This document shows positions 15,742-25,057 of a DNA stretch of 50,615 nucleotides, in pieces. Made by a program: the position numbers and the translations under genes. The DNA comes from Gammaproteobacteria bacterium (lineage in GTDB: Bacteria > Pseudomonadota > Gammaproteobacteria > Steroidobacterales > Steroidobacteraceae). The notes under the pieces were generated by a model. The model saw only the letters and a program-made list of their open reading frames with translations. It searched no databases and was not told where the DNA came from. Within the stretch, counting starts at the first letter, position 1; each line of letters begins with the position of its first letter. Where the stretch lies: NCBI GenBank assembly GCA_003134045.1, contig PLAH01000049.1, positions 781-51,395 on the forward strand, in the 5' to 3' direction.

Positions 15742-18609
15742 ATGAACGCCATTACACGAATCGAACGCGTAGAGACGAATGCCTCGACCGTCACGTTTCT
15801 GCTGGACGGCCGCGAGGTCACGGCACGCCACACCGACACCCTCATCGAGATCGCGGATCGCGAGGGCGTGCAGATTCCACGCCTCTGCTACAAGCCCGGC
15901 ATGGATGCGGTGGGCAATTGCCGTTCCTGCATGGTGGAGATCAAGGGCGAACGCGTCCTGGCCGCGTCCTGCTGCCGCAGCCCCGTGAATGGCATGGAGG
16001 TCACGACCACCAGCGAACGCGTGCTCAAGTCCCAGCAAATGGTCATCGAATTGCTGCAGTCGGACATGCCGGAACGGGACTACACACGGCACAACGAAGT
16101 CGACGAATGGGCGGTCAAGCTGAAAGTCGGCAAGCCGCGCTTCGCCCCGCGGCCGGCGGTCATGCCGGATCATTCGCACGCGGCCATCGCCGTCAACCTG
16201 GATGCCTGCATCCAATGCACGCGTTGCGTACGCGCATGCCGCGACGAGCAGGTGAACGACGTGATCGGACTGGCCTCGCGCGGCCAGCACGCCAAGATCG
16301 TCTTCGACATGGACGACCCGATGGGCGCGTCGACCTGCGTCGGCTGCGGCGAATGCGTCCAGGCCTGCCCGACCGGCGCGCTGATGCCGGCGCGCGAGGT
16401 CGCGCTGTCCACGCCCGACAAGTCGGTCAACTCGCTCTGTCCTTATTGCGGTGTGGGGTGTCAGCTCACGTATCACGTCAAGGACGATCGGATTTTGTAC
16501 GTCGAAGGGCGTGACGGTCCGGCGAATCACTCGCGCCTGTGCGTCAAAGGCCGGTACGGCTTCGACTATTCACGGCACCCGCAACGACTCACGGTGCCGT
16601 TGATCCGGCGCGCGGATGCGCCCAAGCGCGGCGAATTCGTCATGGATCCGAACAACGTCATGCAGGTGTTCCGCGAAGCGACGTGGGAGGAGGCGCTCGA
16701 TCTGGCGGCGAGTGCGCTCGTCAAAATACGCGACACGCACGGCAAGAAGTCCCTGGCCGGTTTCGGTTCGGCGAAGGGCAGCAATGAGGAGGCCTATCTC
16801 TTCCAGAAATTGGTGCGCCTGGGCTTCGGCAGCAACAATGTCGATCACTGCACACGCCTGTGCCATGCGTCGAGCGTGGCGGCGCTGTTGGAGGGCATCG
16901 GCTCCGGCGCGGTCAGCAATCCGGTGATGGATGTCACCAAGGCGAGCGTCGTGGTTCTGATCGGCGCCAATCCCACGGTCAACCATCCGGTCGCGGCGAG
17001 CTTCCTCAAGAATGCCATGCGCAGCGGCACCAAACTCATCGTCATGGACCCGCGGCGCAGTGAGCTGGCCCGCACTGCGTATCGTTACCTGCAATTCAAA
17101 CCCGATACCGACGTGGCGCTGCTGAACGCGATGATGCACGTCATCATCGAGGAAAATCTGGTCGATCCTAAATTCATCGCCGATCGGACTTTGGGTTATG
17201 CGGAATTGGTGGCGAACGTCGCAGGCTACAGCCCCGATCTCATGGCGCCGATCTGCGGCATTCCCGCCGATACGATCCGCGAAGTGGCGCGGCTCTATGC
17301 GACCAGTTCGGGGTCTATGATTCTCTGGGGCATGGGGATCAGTCAACACATTCACGGTACCGACAACGCTCGCTGCCTGATCGCGCTCGCCCTGATGACG
17401 GGGCAGATCGGGCGGCCGGGCACCGGTTTGCATCCCCTGCGTGGCCAGAACAACGTGCAGGGGGCCTCGGATGCCGGATTGATCCCGATGATGTACCCGG
17501 ACTATCAACGCGTGGACGATCCGGATGCGAGGGCGCGCTTTGCCGAGGCGTGGGGCATTCCGGTGGCGGAACTCGATGACACGCCGGGCTTGACCGTGGT
17601 GGAAGTCATCAAGGGAATCCTCGCCGGCAAGGTCAAGGGCATGTACGTCATGGGCGAGAACCCGGCGATGAGCGATCCGGATGCGGACCATGCGCGCGCG
17701 GCGCTCGCCAAATTGGACATGCTGGTGGTGCAGGACATCTTCCTGACCGAGACGGCGTATCTTGCCGACGTGATCCTGCCCGCGTCGTCGTTTGCCGAGA
17801 AGACCGGCACGTTCACCAATACGGATCGCTTCGTGCAGTTGGGACGTCAAGCCCTGAACCCACCGGGACAGTCGCGTCAGGACCTGAAAATCATCATCGA
17901 TCTGGCCAACCGCATGGGCTTGCCGTGGGCCTACGGCGAGGGTGAGCCGGCCGTGGCCGCCGTGTTCGATGAAATGCGCCATACGATGCCGAGCATCGGC
18001 GGAGTGACGTGGGAGCGGCTGCAGGCCGAGGACAGCGTCACGTATCCCTGCTTGAAGGAAGGCGATCCGGGCGATTCCGTCGTGTTCATCGATACGTTTC
18101 CGACGCCGACGGGAAAAGCGCGCTTCGTGCCGGCCGACATCATTCCGGCGGACGAAAGACCGGACACCGAGTATCCGCTGGTGCTCATCACCGGCCGTCA
18201 GTTGGAACACTGGCATACGGGCAGCATGACGCGCCGCTCCGGCGTATTGGACGCGATCGAGCCGGATCCGGTGGCGCTGCTGCATCCGCTGGATCTTGCG
18301 GCCCTCGGCGCCCAGCCGGGCGATTTAATCACCATCCAATCGCGTCGCGGCAAGGTGAGCCTGTATGCGCGCGCCGATGAGAGTTCGCCCCATGGCTCCG
18401 TGTTCGTCGCTTTTTGCTATTACGAAGCGGCGATCAATAAGCTCACCAATTCCGCTCTGGACCCCTTCGGCAAGATTCCCGAATTCAAATATTGCGCCGT
18501 GCGCGTTACCCGGGGCGGCAAGGCACCGCTGCAGGCGAGCTATGGCGGCGGCCAGATTCTGGAGATCCTGGCGGCCGCGGCGGCGGCCGAGGTTGCCGTG
18601 GAGACTTGA
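15742..18609 (+). CDS. fdsA: NAD-dependent formate dehydrogenase alpha subunit FdsA (molybdenum)
   Basis: 955 residues from the ATG at 15742 with AGGGG upstream; the frame is open further 5' but that lies inside fdsGB. Domain order: [2Fe-2S] (C49, C60, C63, C77), two 4Fe-4S clusters (CIQCTRCVRAC and CVGCGECVQACPTGAL), the molybdopterin-oxidoreductase domain with its own [4Fe-4S] (CPYCGVGC), and the C-terminal molydopterin dinucleotide-binding domain (ITGRQLEHWHTGSMTRRS). The molybdenum ligand is Cys374 in HCTRLCHASS, so it is a cysteine rather than a selenocysteine enzyme. It oxidises formate to CO2. Length matches characterised FdsA (about 955-985). No FdsD gene follows. Confidence 0.95.
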   Translation: MNAITRIERVETNASTVTFLLDGREVTARHTDTLIEIADREGVQIPRLCYKPGMDAVGNCRSCMVEIKGERVLAASCCRSPVNGMEVTTTSERVLKSQQMVIELLQSDMPERDYTRHNEVDEWAVKLKVGKPRFAPRPAVMPDHSHAAIAVNLDACIQCTRCVRACRDEQVNDVIGLASRGQHAKIVFDMDDPMGASTCVGCGECVQACPTGALMPAREVALSTPDKSVNSLCPYCGVGCQLTYHVKDDRILYVEGRDGPANHSRLCVKGRYGFDYSRHPQRLTVPLIRRADAPKRGEFVMDPNNVMQVFREATWEEALDLAASALVKIRDTHGKKSLAGFGSAKGSNEEAYLFQKLVRLGFGSNNVDHCTRLCHASSVAALLEGIGSGAVSNPVMDVTKASVVVLIGANPTVNHPVAASFLKNAMRSGTKLIVMDPRRSELARTAYRYLQFKPDTDVALLNAMMHVIIEENLVDPKFIADRTLGYAELVANVAGYSPDLMAPICGIPADTIREVARLYATSSGSMILWGMGISQHIHGTDNARCLIALALMTGQIGRPGTGLHPLRGQNNVQGASDAGLIPMMYPDYQRVDDPDARARFAEAWGIPVAELDDTPGLTVVEVIKGILAGKVKGMYVMGENPAMSDPDADHARAALAKLDMLVVQDIFLTETAYLADVILPASSFAEKTGTFTNTDRFVQLGRQALNPPGQSRQDLKIIIDLANRMGLPWAYGEGEPAVAAVFDEMRHTMPSIGGVTWERLQAEDSVTYPCLKEGDPGDSVVFIDTFPTPTGKARFVPADIIPADERPDTEYPLVLITGRQLEHWHTGSMTRRSGVLDAIEPDPVALLHPLDLAALGAQPGDLITIQSRRGKVSLYARADESSPHGSVFVAFCYYEAAINKLTNSALDPFGKIPEFKYCAVRVTRGGKAPLQASYGGGQILEILAAAAAAEVAVET

Positions 18610-18629
18610 GCGGCGTTCGAGGCGGCGCA

Positions 18630-19235
18630 CTAATGAGGCGGGTTTTCGGCTTGCTCGAGTTCGATCAACGTGTTGAAGTTTTGAAACGCGGCGGTGTTCT
18701 CGAACACCACGCGTGCGCCGCCAAGCTCGCGGGCCCACAGGCCGGTTTTGCGTTGTCCGCTCTCGATGAACGAGCGCAGGCTATCGCGCAGCGATGCTTT
18801 CATCAAGCAAAACACCGGCTGCGGAAACAGTTCGTCCCCTTCGCGCGTATACGCGGTGGCGATATCGACGCCGCTCTCCAGCGCCCCACGCGCCAAGCGC
18901 GCGGCCAGATCGTCGGGAAAGTAGGGCGTATCGCACGGCACGGTCACCAGATAGGGCGTCTCGCAACGCTCGAGGCCCGTCAGCATGCCGGCCAAGGGTC
19001 CCGGAAAATCCGGCACCTCGTCGCTCCACACCGGTGCTCCCATGGAGCGATACGCCTCGAGATTTCGATTGGCATTCACGATGAGGCGCCCGACCTGCGG
19101 TGCCAAACGCCGCAGCGCATGCTGCGCGAGCGGGACGCCATGAAAAGGCTGCAGGCCCTTGTCGATGCCGCCCATGCGGCTGCCCCGGCCGCCGGCGAGA
19201 ATGAGCCCCGTGATGTCCGCGCTGTCGATTGGCAT
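18630..19235 (-). CDS. mobA: Molybdenum cofactor guanylyltransferase MobA
   Basis: 201 residues from the ATG at 19235; in-frame upstream starts would run into the divergent fdhD-family gene. The nucleotidyltransferase signature [18 protein letters not shown] is at residues 10-28. [18 protein letters not shown] and [13 protein letters not shown] follow, with Asp of CDTP as probable metal ligand. It joins GMP to molybdopterin, making the bis-MGD cofactor that FdsA-type and FdhA-type formate dehydrogenases need. It is convergent with fdsA (20 bases between stops) and divergent from the FdsC/FdhD gene, placing it inside the formate dehydrogenase locus. The ribosome site is weak, so the start is approximate. 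Confidence 0.92.
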   Translation of the reverse strand: MPIDSADITGLILAGGRGSRMGGIDKGLQPFHGVPLAQHALRRLAPQVGRLIVNANRNLEAYRSMGAPVWSDEVPDFPGPLAGMLTGLERCETPYLVTVPCDTPYFPDDLAARLARGALESGVDIATAYTREGDELFPQPVFCLMKASLRDSLRSFIESGQRKTGLWARELGGARVVFENTAAFQNFNTLIELEQAENPPH

Positions 19236-19272
19236 GATGGAGCCATCGTATCGAACACGGACGGAGCGCACC

Positions 19273-20151
19273 ATGAATAGCGGTGAAGTCAAAGCCCTGC
19301 TGGTGAACCCTCCCGCGCTGTCGCTTGCACCCCTGCCGAACGCGCCGACGCTCAGCCGCGCCACGGGCGACTTGCTGCGCGAAATTCAAATTGTCGATGA
19401 ACGCGGCGAACGGCAGGCAATCTGCGTGCCGAATGAACGGCCGCTCACGGTCTTGCTCGACGATCGTGAGCTGGTGACGTTGATGACGCTCGGCGCGGCG
19501 CCGGAGTGGCTGGTGATCGGGTACCTGCGCAATCAGCGTCTGATCGGCGACCTGGGCGCCCTCGAGTCCATCGCGGTGAATTGGGCCACGGGCACTGCGC
19601 GGGTGCAATCCCGCGGCATGCGCGCGCTCGCGCCCGGTCGCGCAACCGCCGCAACCGCCACGACCGCCTGCGCCCTGGGTACGGTGTTCGGCGACGTGAT
19701 GGCTCAGACCCAGGGCATCGTGCTGCCGCCGGTCGATACGGCGCGTATTTCCCGCAGTGCACTGTTGAGTGTGTTGGAGACGGTACGCTCGCACGATGAC
19801 GTTCATCGCGCCGCCGGCTCCGTCCATGGTTGCTCCTTGTTTCAGGCGGCCGACCTGTGGGTGGGCGTCGAGGACGTGAGCCGGCACAACGGCATCGATA
19901 CCATTACCGGGTGGATGGCGCTGCATGGGGTGAGCGGCGCCGACAAAGTTCTCTTCACCACCGGGCGACTCACCGGCGAGATGGTGATGAAAGCTGCCTT
20001 CAATGGCATTCCCATCATGGTCACGCGCAACGGCGTGACGGCGATGGGCTACGACCTGGCGATGCGGCTCGGCATGACCTTATTCGGGCGCGCCGCCAAT
20101 CGCCGCTATATGTGCTACGCCGGCGCACAGCGTTTCGACTCCACCTCATAG
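19273..20151 (+). CDS. fdsC: FdsC/FdhD-family formate dehydrogenase maturation protein
   Basis: 292 residues from the ATG at 19273 (GGAG upstream). The family core is clear: [67 protein letters not shown]. FdhD proteins carry sulfur to bis-MGD and protect the cofactor before insertion. At the site where canonical FdhD has CGxCG, this protein reads [13 protein letters not shown], with one cysteine. I recall the FdsC subtype that accompanies FdsABG enzymes also having a single-Cys TGCGQGT-like version; that and its position just after fdsA suggest it serves FdsA. The second, canonical FdhD at 23831 would serve the other enzyme. Confidence 0.85.
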   Translation: MNSGEVKALLVNPPALSLAPLPNAPTLSRATGDLLREIQIVDERGERQAICVPNERPLTVLLDDRELVTLMTLGAAPEWLVIGYLRNQRLIGDLGALESIAVNWATGTARVQSRGMRALAPGRATAATATTACALGTVFGDVMAQTQGIVLPPVDTARISRSALLSVLETVRSHDDVHRAAGSVHGCSLFQAADLWVGVEDVSRHNGIDTITGWMALHGVSGADKVLFTTGRLTGEMVMKAAFNGIPIMVTRNGVTAMGYDLAMRLGMTLFGRAANRRYMCYAGAQRFDSTS

Positions 20152-20318
20152 GCGCAGACCCGCGCGCCAGGTTCGGCCATCGTCACCAAGCGAGCGCTTC
20201 ACGTGCACTCTGCGCCGAACCTATGCGCGGGCGTTCATATCGTTGACTCGGAGCCATCGTGCTAGCGTGCTCGGCCGGTTGTGTGCATCGCGCGTTGTTT
20301 TCAAGAGACAGTTATCAG

Positions 20319-22481
20319 ATGACAAGAGCTACCTTTTTCCTGACGCTGCCCCTGCTCGTGGCAGCCCTCGGCAGACCCGCTTGGGCGGACGATTCGACGC
20401 CGCCGCGGTCGACCAAGTCGCTGCCGAACGTCACCGTGATCGGAACGCGGACCGACGATGACTATCGCGTCGAGTCGGTGAACTCGATCGGCCCCTTGGG
20501 CTCCACGAAGCTACTCGACATCCCCTATTCCATCAGCGTGCTCCCGCTCGAACTGATCGAAAACTCCCAGGCGGTCAACTTCAAGGACGTGTCGAAGTAC
20601 CTCCCGCTGGTTGCGTACCAGGAGCAACAAGGCCCGGACATTCTGCGGCCGCAGACGCGCGGAATGCAGGGCGGCAACTTTCAGAATTCGCGCCTCGACG
20701 GCATGACCATGTTCATTACCGTCGCGGCGGCGATGGAACAGTTTCAACAGATCGAAGTGGTCAACGGCTTGTCGGCGTCGTTGTATGGTCCGGCGAATCC
20801 CTCGGGCATGTTCAATTTCGTTTCCAAGCGGCCGACCGACAACGATTTGCGCGAAGTGAGCGTGACCTACAACAGCAACAGCATCGGTACGACGCATGTC
20901 GATTTGGGCGGCCGGGTCGACAGGAACGGCGTGGTGAAATATCGGTTCAACGGCGTGTTCGGCGAGGGCGACGGCTACGTCGACGGCAGCCATCAAAAGC
21001 GCGAGCTGGGCGACTTAGGCGTCGACGTGCAGCCCTGGGAAAGCACCGTACTCGAACTCAATTTCAGCGACTACCGCCTCACCGATACCGGCTATCCGGG
21101 ATGGTTTACTTACGGCGAAAAGATCAGCCTGCCGTCGACGCCGGATCCCAAGTGGGTGGGCTACGGCCAGGAGTACCTGGGCACCGATTTGAAGACGCAA
21201 ACCTCCATCGCCCGCCTCAAGCACGAGTTCAATTCGAACTGGCACTTCGTGGTCGGTGCGTTGAACCAGGACGGGACGCGCAACATCAACACCCAGGTCA
21301 ACAATCTGACCTCAAACTCGGGTACCTATACGTCGTCGATGGGCTCCACGTTCGCGCCGCGGTTCGTCATCAGCAGCGATACCGCCTATCTGAACGGCAA
21401 CTTCGAGACCTTCGGCATTGGGCACGATCTGACCCTCGGCACCGCCGGGTATCGCGCGTCGTCGTATTCGTTGGTCCATACACCGACGGCGGCGCGCTTG
21501 CTGCTGGGCTCGGCGACCATCGATACGCCGGCGCAGTATCCCTACCCCGTCCTGGGACTGCCGGACTCGAACGCGAACTTCGACTCCTCGGACACCTATC
21601 AGCAAGGCATCAACCTGGGAGACACGCTGCGCTTCAACGAGTACTGGGGTGCGCGGCTGGGCGTGAGCCAGGACTGGTTCCATGTCGACAATTTCAGCAA
21701 TAAGGGGATACGCACCACGGAATACGCCAATCACGGCGTGAGTCCCACCGGCAGCATCCTCTTCAAACCCTTGAGCAACATGACCACGTATTTCACGTAT
21801 GCCAGCAGCCTGCAGGCCGGCGATCTGGCGCCGGGCGGGACCGTGAATTCGGGAACGAGCTTGGCCCCGTATCGCAGCAAGGAATACGAGCTCGGCTACA
21901 AGGTGACGCTGGCCAAGGTCGATTTCACGGCGGCGTTGTTCCGTATCGAGCGGCCGTTTGCCAACATCGATCCCACCGACAATGTGTTCAAGATCACCGG
22001 CGATCAGATCAACAAGGGGCTGGAATTCTCGGCCGTGGGAGAGATCTATGAGGGGCTGACGCTGTACGGCGGCGTCACCTTGCTGAACGCCCGGCTCGAG
22101 GACACGCCGCAGGCCACCACCAACGACAAGATCTACGTCGGCGCGCCCAAGGTGAAGGGCAATACGTTGCTCGAGTATCAGATTCCGGCAGTGCCGGGCT
22201 TGATTGCCCTGTTCAACTACCAATTCTCGGGCCCGCGCCCCGGCAACGACACCAATACCCTCATGGTGGCGGGGTACAATCTATTCGATCTCGGCGCACG
22301 CTATACCTCGAGCGTTGCGAGTCTGCCGGTCACCTGGCGGCTGACGGTGGACAATATCGCCGACCGCCGCTATTGGTCCACCATCGGTCCCAGCAATCTA
22401 ACCGGCGTGAATACCGGAAATCTGCTGGCACATTTCGGATCGCCGCGCACGGTGTTGGCGTCCGCGAGCGTGAATTTTTAG
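20319..22481 (+). CDS. TonB-dependent siderophore-type outer-membrane receptor
   Basis: 720 residues from the ATG at 20319, which opens a good signal peptide (TRATFFLTLPLLVAALGRPAWAD). The plug domain follows: PNVTVIGTRTDDDYRVES, TKLLDIPYSISVLPLELIE, LRPQTRGMQGGNFQNSRLDG, VNGLSASLYGPANPSGMFNFVSKRP. This is the FhuA/FpvA-like siderophore receptor pattern. The barrel ends with a terminal Phe (ASASVNF), so the gene is complete. It would import a metal chelate with TonB energy. Its place between formate dehydrogenase/Mo-cofactor genes and a ModE-like regulator, with lanthanide-type PQQ enzymes nearby, raises the possibility of a non-iron metallophore. That is speculation; iron remains the default. 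Confidence 0.88.
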   Translation: MTRATFFLTLPLLVAALGRPAWADDSTPPRSTKSLPNVTVIGTRTDDDYRVESVNSIGPLGSTKLLDIPYSISVLPLELIENSQAVNFKDVSKYLPLVAYQEQQGPDILRPQTRGMQGGNFQNSRLDGMTMFITVAAAMEQFQQIEVVNGLSASLYGPANPSGMFNFVSKRPTDNDLREVSVTYNSNSIGTTHVDLGGRVDRNGVVKYRFNGVFGEGDGYVDGSHQKRELGDLGVDVQPWESTVLELNFSDYRLTDTGYPGWFTYGEKISLPSTPDPKWVGYGQEYLGTDLKTQTSIARLKHEFNSNWHFVVGALNQDGTRNINTQVNNLTSNSGTYTSSMGSTFAPRFVISSDTAYLNGNFETFGIGHDLTLGTAGYRASSYSLVHTPTAARLLLGSATIDTPAQYPYPVLGLPDSNANFDSSDTYQQGINLGDTLRFNEYWGARLGVSQDWFHVDNFSNKGIRTTEYANHGVSPTGSILFKPLSNMTTYFTYASSLQAGDLAPGGTVNSGTSLAPYRSKEYELGYKVTLAKVDFTAALFRIERPFANIDPTDNVFKITGDQINKGLEFSAVGEIYEGLTLYGGVTLLNARLEDTPQATTNDKIYVGAPKVKGNTLLEYQIPAVPGLIALFNYQFSGPRPGNDTNTLMVAGYNLFDLGARYTSSVASLPVTWRLTVDNIADRRYWSTIGPSNLTGVNTGNLLAHFGSPRTVLASASVNF

Positions 22482-22602
22482 GTCCGTGCGTGTCCTGACG
22501 CTAGCGCTGGCGGTCTATCGGTGAGCCCGGATATTCTGGGGGTCACGGCAGCCCTCGGTAGTGCGCGGTGCAAGGCGCGAGAAAAAGGCTAAAATCGTCT
22601 GA

Positions 22603-23799
22603 GTGCACCCCACCAGAACCGCCAAAATCGCCAAGAAGTCCGATCCTCTACCGGACAACGAGCCGAATTTAGGACTTCACCTGCGATATGCGTTCGAACC
22701 GGGCGAACAGCACGGCGCCGCACTCGGCAACCCCCTGTTTGAACTGCTGTCGGCCGTTCTGGAAGGCGGCTCCATACGCCACGCGGCCCAGGCGCTCGGC
22801 ACCTCGTATCGTTACGTTTGGGGTGCTTTGAGGAAATGGGAGAAGACCCTGGGCGAACCGCTGGTCATTTGGTCGCAGGGACAACGGGCGCGGCCCACTC
22901 AATTTGCCGAGAGGCTGCTGTGGGCGGAGCGCCGCGCGCGCACCCGCATGCAACCGCACATCGAAGCCTTGCGGTCGGATCTGGCGCGCGTGCTGGCCGA
23001 TGCCCGCGACCCGCGTCATCAAGTGCTGTCGGTGCGCGCCAGCCACGACATCGCACTGCCCGTATTGCAGCGGCATGTGGCGGATGCCGCGGATCTGCAC
23101 CTGGAAATCGGCTTTCAGGGCGGCATCGATGCGCTGCGCGCGCTGAACGATCGGCAATGCCTGATCGCCGGTTTTCACGTTCCATCGCTGGATTCGGCAA
23201 CACCCGTGTTTGCCAAGGCGCTCCGGCCATTGCTCAAACCGGGGCTGCATGCGTTGATCGGCTGCTCACGGCGCACGCAAGGATTGATCATGCGGCGCCG
23301 CCTCGCGGGCAAGGTTGTCAGTTTCGCCGACCTCGCGCGTCATGGACTGCGCTTCGTGAATCGACAACCGGGCTCCGGCACCCGCATGCTGATCGATCAT
23401 CTCATGACGGAGCAGAAGATAGCGCCTGAAACATTGTCGGGGTATAGGGAACATATCGAGCACACGCACGTGGCGGTGGCGCTGTGCATCGCGAGCGGCG
23501 TGGCGGATGTGGGTATTGGCGTCGAGGCCGCCGCCCTCGAATTCGGATTGCAGTTCGTGCCGATCGTGGAAGAGAACTATTTTCTCGCCTGTCTCGAAGA
23601 GAATCTCGCGCAGCCTTCGGTTCAGCGCTTGAGAGCCGTACTGGCGGGTCCGCAGTGGCGCGACATACTCGCCAATTTGCCGGGTTATCGGCCCGCAGCG
23701 GGACCGGGCGATCTGTTGGTGTTCGAAGAGGCGCTGCCGTGGTGGGGGCGCGCGCGAATCCCGCCGCCCAAACCGGCTTCACCCGGCCGGCCTCTCTGA
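22603..23799 (+). CDS. ModE-like winged-helix regulator with periplasmic-binding-protein-like sensor domain
   Basis: 398 residues from a GTG at 22603, the only start before the conserved region. Residues about 40-115 form a LysR/ModE-type winged helix: NPLFELLSAVLEGGSIRHAAQALGTSYRYVWGALRKWEKTLGEPLV. The rest is a PBP-like domain (PF12727-type) with RQPGSGTRMLIDHLM, HTHVAVALCIASGVADVGIGVEAAA and VPIVEENYFLAC, the usual anion-pocket pattern of molybdate-sensing and molybdopterin-linked regulators. These regulators often lie next to formate dehydrogenase or molybdenum cofactor genes, and here it sits between both formate dehydrogenase loci. It probably tunes them to molybdate, tungstate or formate. 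It is convergent with fdhD. Confidence 0.85.
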   Translation: MHPTRTAKIAKKSDPLPDNEPNLGLHLRYAFEPGEQHGAALGNPLFELLSAVLEGGSIRHAAQALGTSYRYVWGALRKWEKTLGEPLVIWSQGQRARPTQFAERLLWAERRARTRMQPHIEALRSDLARVLADARDPRHQVLSVRASHDIALPVLQRHVADAADLHLEIGFQGGIDALRALNDRQCLIAGFHVPSLDSATPVFAKALRPLLKPGLHALIGCSRRTQGLIMRRRLAGKVVSFADLARHGLRFVNRQPGSGTRMLIDHLMTEQKIAPETLSGYREHIEHTHVAVALCIASGVADVGIGVEAAALEFGLQFVPIVEENYFLACLEENLAQPSVQRLRAVLAGPQWRDILANLPGYRPAAGPGDLLVFEEALPWWGRARIPPPKPASPGRPL

Positions 23800-23830
23800 T
23801 GGTCGCCGCGCGGCGTAGCCGCCGCCGCTT

Positions 23831-24715
23831 TTAATGAGCCGCGGTGAGGCGCTCGGGATTCGAGTAAACGTTACAATGCTTTTCCCGCAGAAAGCCCACC
23901 AAGGTCAACCCTGAGGCAACCGCAAGATTGACCGCGAGGCTCGACGGGGCGCCGATCGCCGCGAGCACCGCCGCACCCGTGCGCAGGGCCTTTTGCACGA
24001 GTTCGAAGCTCGCCCGTCCGCTGAGCAAAATAATGTGTTCTCTCAAAGGCAGGCGTCCAGCCAGCAGATTTTCGCCGACCAGCTTGTCGAAGGCATTGTG
24101 ACGCCCGACATCTTCCGCCACCGTCATGAGATTGCCGGAAAAATCGAAGAGGGCGGCGGCATGGATTCCGCCCGTATCGCCGAATTTAGACTGCGCTTCG
24201 CGCATACGCGACGGCAAGCTGAACAGCACCGATAAGTCGGCTGCCGCCGTCTGCGCAACGCGCGTCGCCGCCGCTCTTGCAATGGCTGCATCAAGGCCGG
24301 TGGTACCGCACACACCGCAACTCGAGCCCGCCGAGAAGCGACGGGTAGCGGTCTGAATTTCCATTTGCACACTGGACCGCAGACGCACATTGATCACGTT
24401 CGGGCGGCGCGTGCTCGACTCGATTTCGTCGATATCGCATGCCTCGTTGACGATTCCCTCGCCGTACAGCAACCCGGCGGCGAGGAATTCATCGTCGCCC
24501 GGGGTTCTCATGGTCGTTCCGAAGGACACGGCTTCGAGGCCGAGACCGGGGTGGTGCAGCAAGTATTCCAGCGGCGCCTCGACCGCCACCCGGTCCTCTT
24601 TCTCCATTTGGGATTCCAGGCCGGTGCGCAGTATGCGCACGCTCATGGTGCCGCTCGCCACGGGCGACGCGGGTGACCCGGTTTCGTCGGATGCGATGAA
24701 GCTTGCCGTGTTCAT
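23831..24715 (-). CDS. fdhD: Formate dehydrogenase accessory sulfurtransferase FdhD (canonical CxxC type)
   Basis: About 294 residues from the ATG at 24715; ATGs at 24724 and 24739 are alternatives and none has a strong ribosome site. Motifs: VAVEAPLEYLLHHPG, TPGDDEFLAAGLLYGEGIV, the catalytic FSAGSSCGVCGTTG with the two sulfur-carrying cysteines, VAEDVGRHNAFDKLVGE, LSGRASFELVQKALR and the C-terminal GLTLVGFLREKHCNVYS. It takes sulfur from a cysteine desulfurase and passes it to bis-MGD of formate dehydrogenase. It is divergent from the formate TAT-target/fdhA genes, so it belongs to the second formate dehydrogenase locus. It probably remains useful to FdsA even though fdhA is broken. Confidence 0.92.
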   Translation of the reverse strand: MNTASFIASDETGSPASPVASGTMSVRILRTGLESQMEKEDRVAVEAPLEYLLHHPGLGLEAVSFGTTMRTPGDDEFLAAGLLYGEGIVNEACDIDEIESSTRRPNVINVRLRSSVQMEIQTATRRFSAGSSCGVCGTTGLDAAIARAAATRVAQTAAADLSVLFSLPSRMREAQSKFGDTGGIHAAALFDFSGNLMTVAEDVGRHNAFDKLVGENLLAGRLPLREHIILLSGRASFELVQKALRTGAAVLAAIGAPSSLAVNLAVASGLTLVGFLREKHCNVYSNPERLTAAH

Positions 24716-24746
24716 GGCCGCCATAGTACTGCGCCGGGCCATGCCA

Positions 24747-24795
24747 AAGTCAACGCGCTGCGCCAAAGTCGATGGGCGTTGCGCCAACTTGACTT
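24747..24795. promoter_or_regulatory. Nested inverted repeats in the fdhD / fdhA divergent region
   Basis: AAGTCAA at 24747-24753 is matched by TTGACTT at 24789-24795. Inside lie CAACGC (24751-24756) with GCGTTG (24776-24781), and a small palindrome GTTG-CGC-CAAC at 24778-24788. GCGCCAA is repeated directly. The region lies between divergent genes and may bind the ModE-like regulator encoded 1 kb away. Arm lengths are short and part may overlap the 5' end of the next gene. Confidence 0.33.
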
Positions 24796-25057
24796 GTCAG
24801 CGGTACGTGCTGATGATTGCGTTGGGCAACTGGAAGGACTCACCACGGACGAGCGACGCAATAACCTGATTCGTCGTCGCGACGTGCTTCTTGCCGTGTC
24901 GGTCGCCTCGGCGATTGCGGCGGCGAGTGCGGGTTCGCCATCGAGCACGCCCGCCGCGGGCGCAGCCGGCCGGCGCGACAAGCGCAGGGCGCAATACCAG
25001 CCGAACTCCCCAGAAGTTCAGACTTTCTACCGCGTCAACCGCTATCCGGCGACATGA
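24779..25057 (+). CDS. Formate dehydrogenase region TAT-target small protein
   Basis: Up to 92 residues if the TTG at 24779 is used, but the true start is unclear: no in-frame ATG or GTG precedes the signal, and GGAAGG at about 24834 points to an internal non-standard start. The recognisable part is a twin-arginine signal (NNLIRRRDVLLAVSVASAIAA), an Ala/Gly-rich linker and the conserved tail YQPNSPEVQTFYRVNRYPAT. This matches the small proteins found immediately before fdhA in many proteobacteria (TIGR02811 type). The function is unknown; co-export or maturation of FdhA is assumed. Its stop overlaps the fdhA start by ATGA. Confidence 0.72.
   Translation: MRQLDLSAVRADDCVGQLEGLTTDERRNNLIRRRDVLLAVSVASAIAAASAGSPSSTPAAGAAGRRDKRRAQYQPNSPEVQTFYRVNRYPAT

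Noticed and set aside
16570..18285. 571-codon open frame antisense to fdsA
   Set aside because: It mirrors a highly GC-biased gene; the His/Arg/Asp-rich translation is typical of antisense shadow frames.
15742..18609. Selenocysteine in the formate dehydrogenases
   Set aside because: The Mo-ligand position is Cys in both FdsA (Cys374) and FdhA (Cys203), with no in-frame TGA there.
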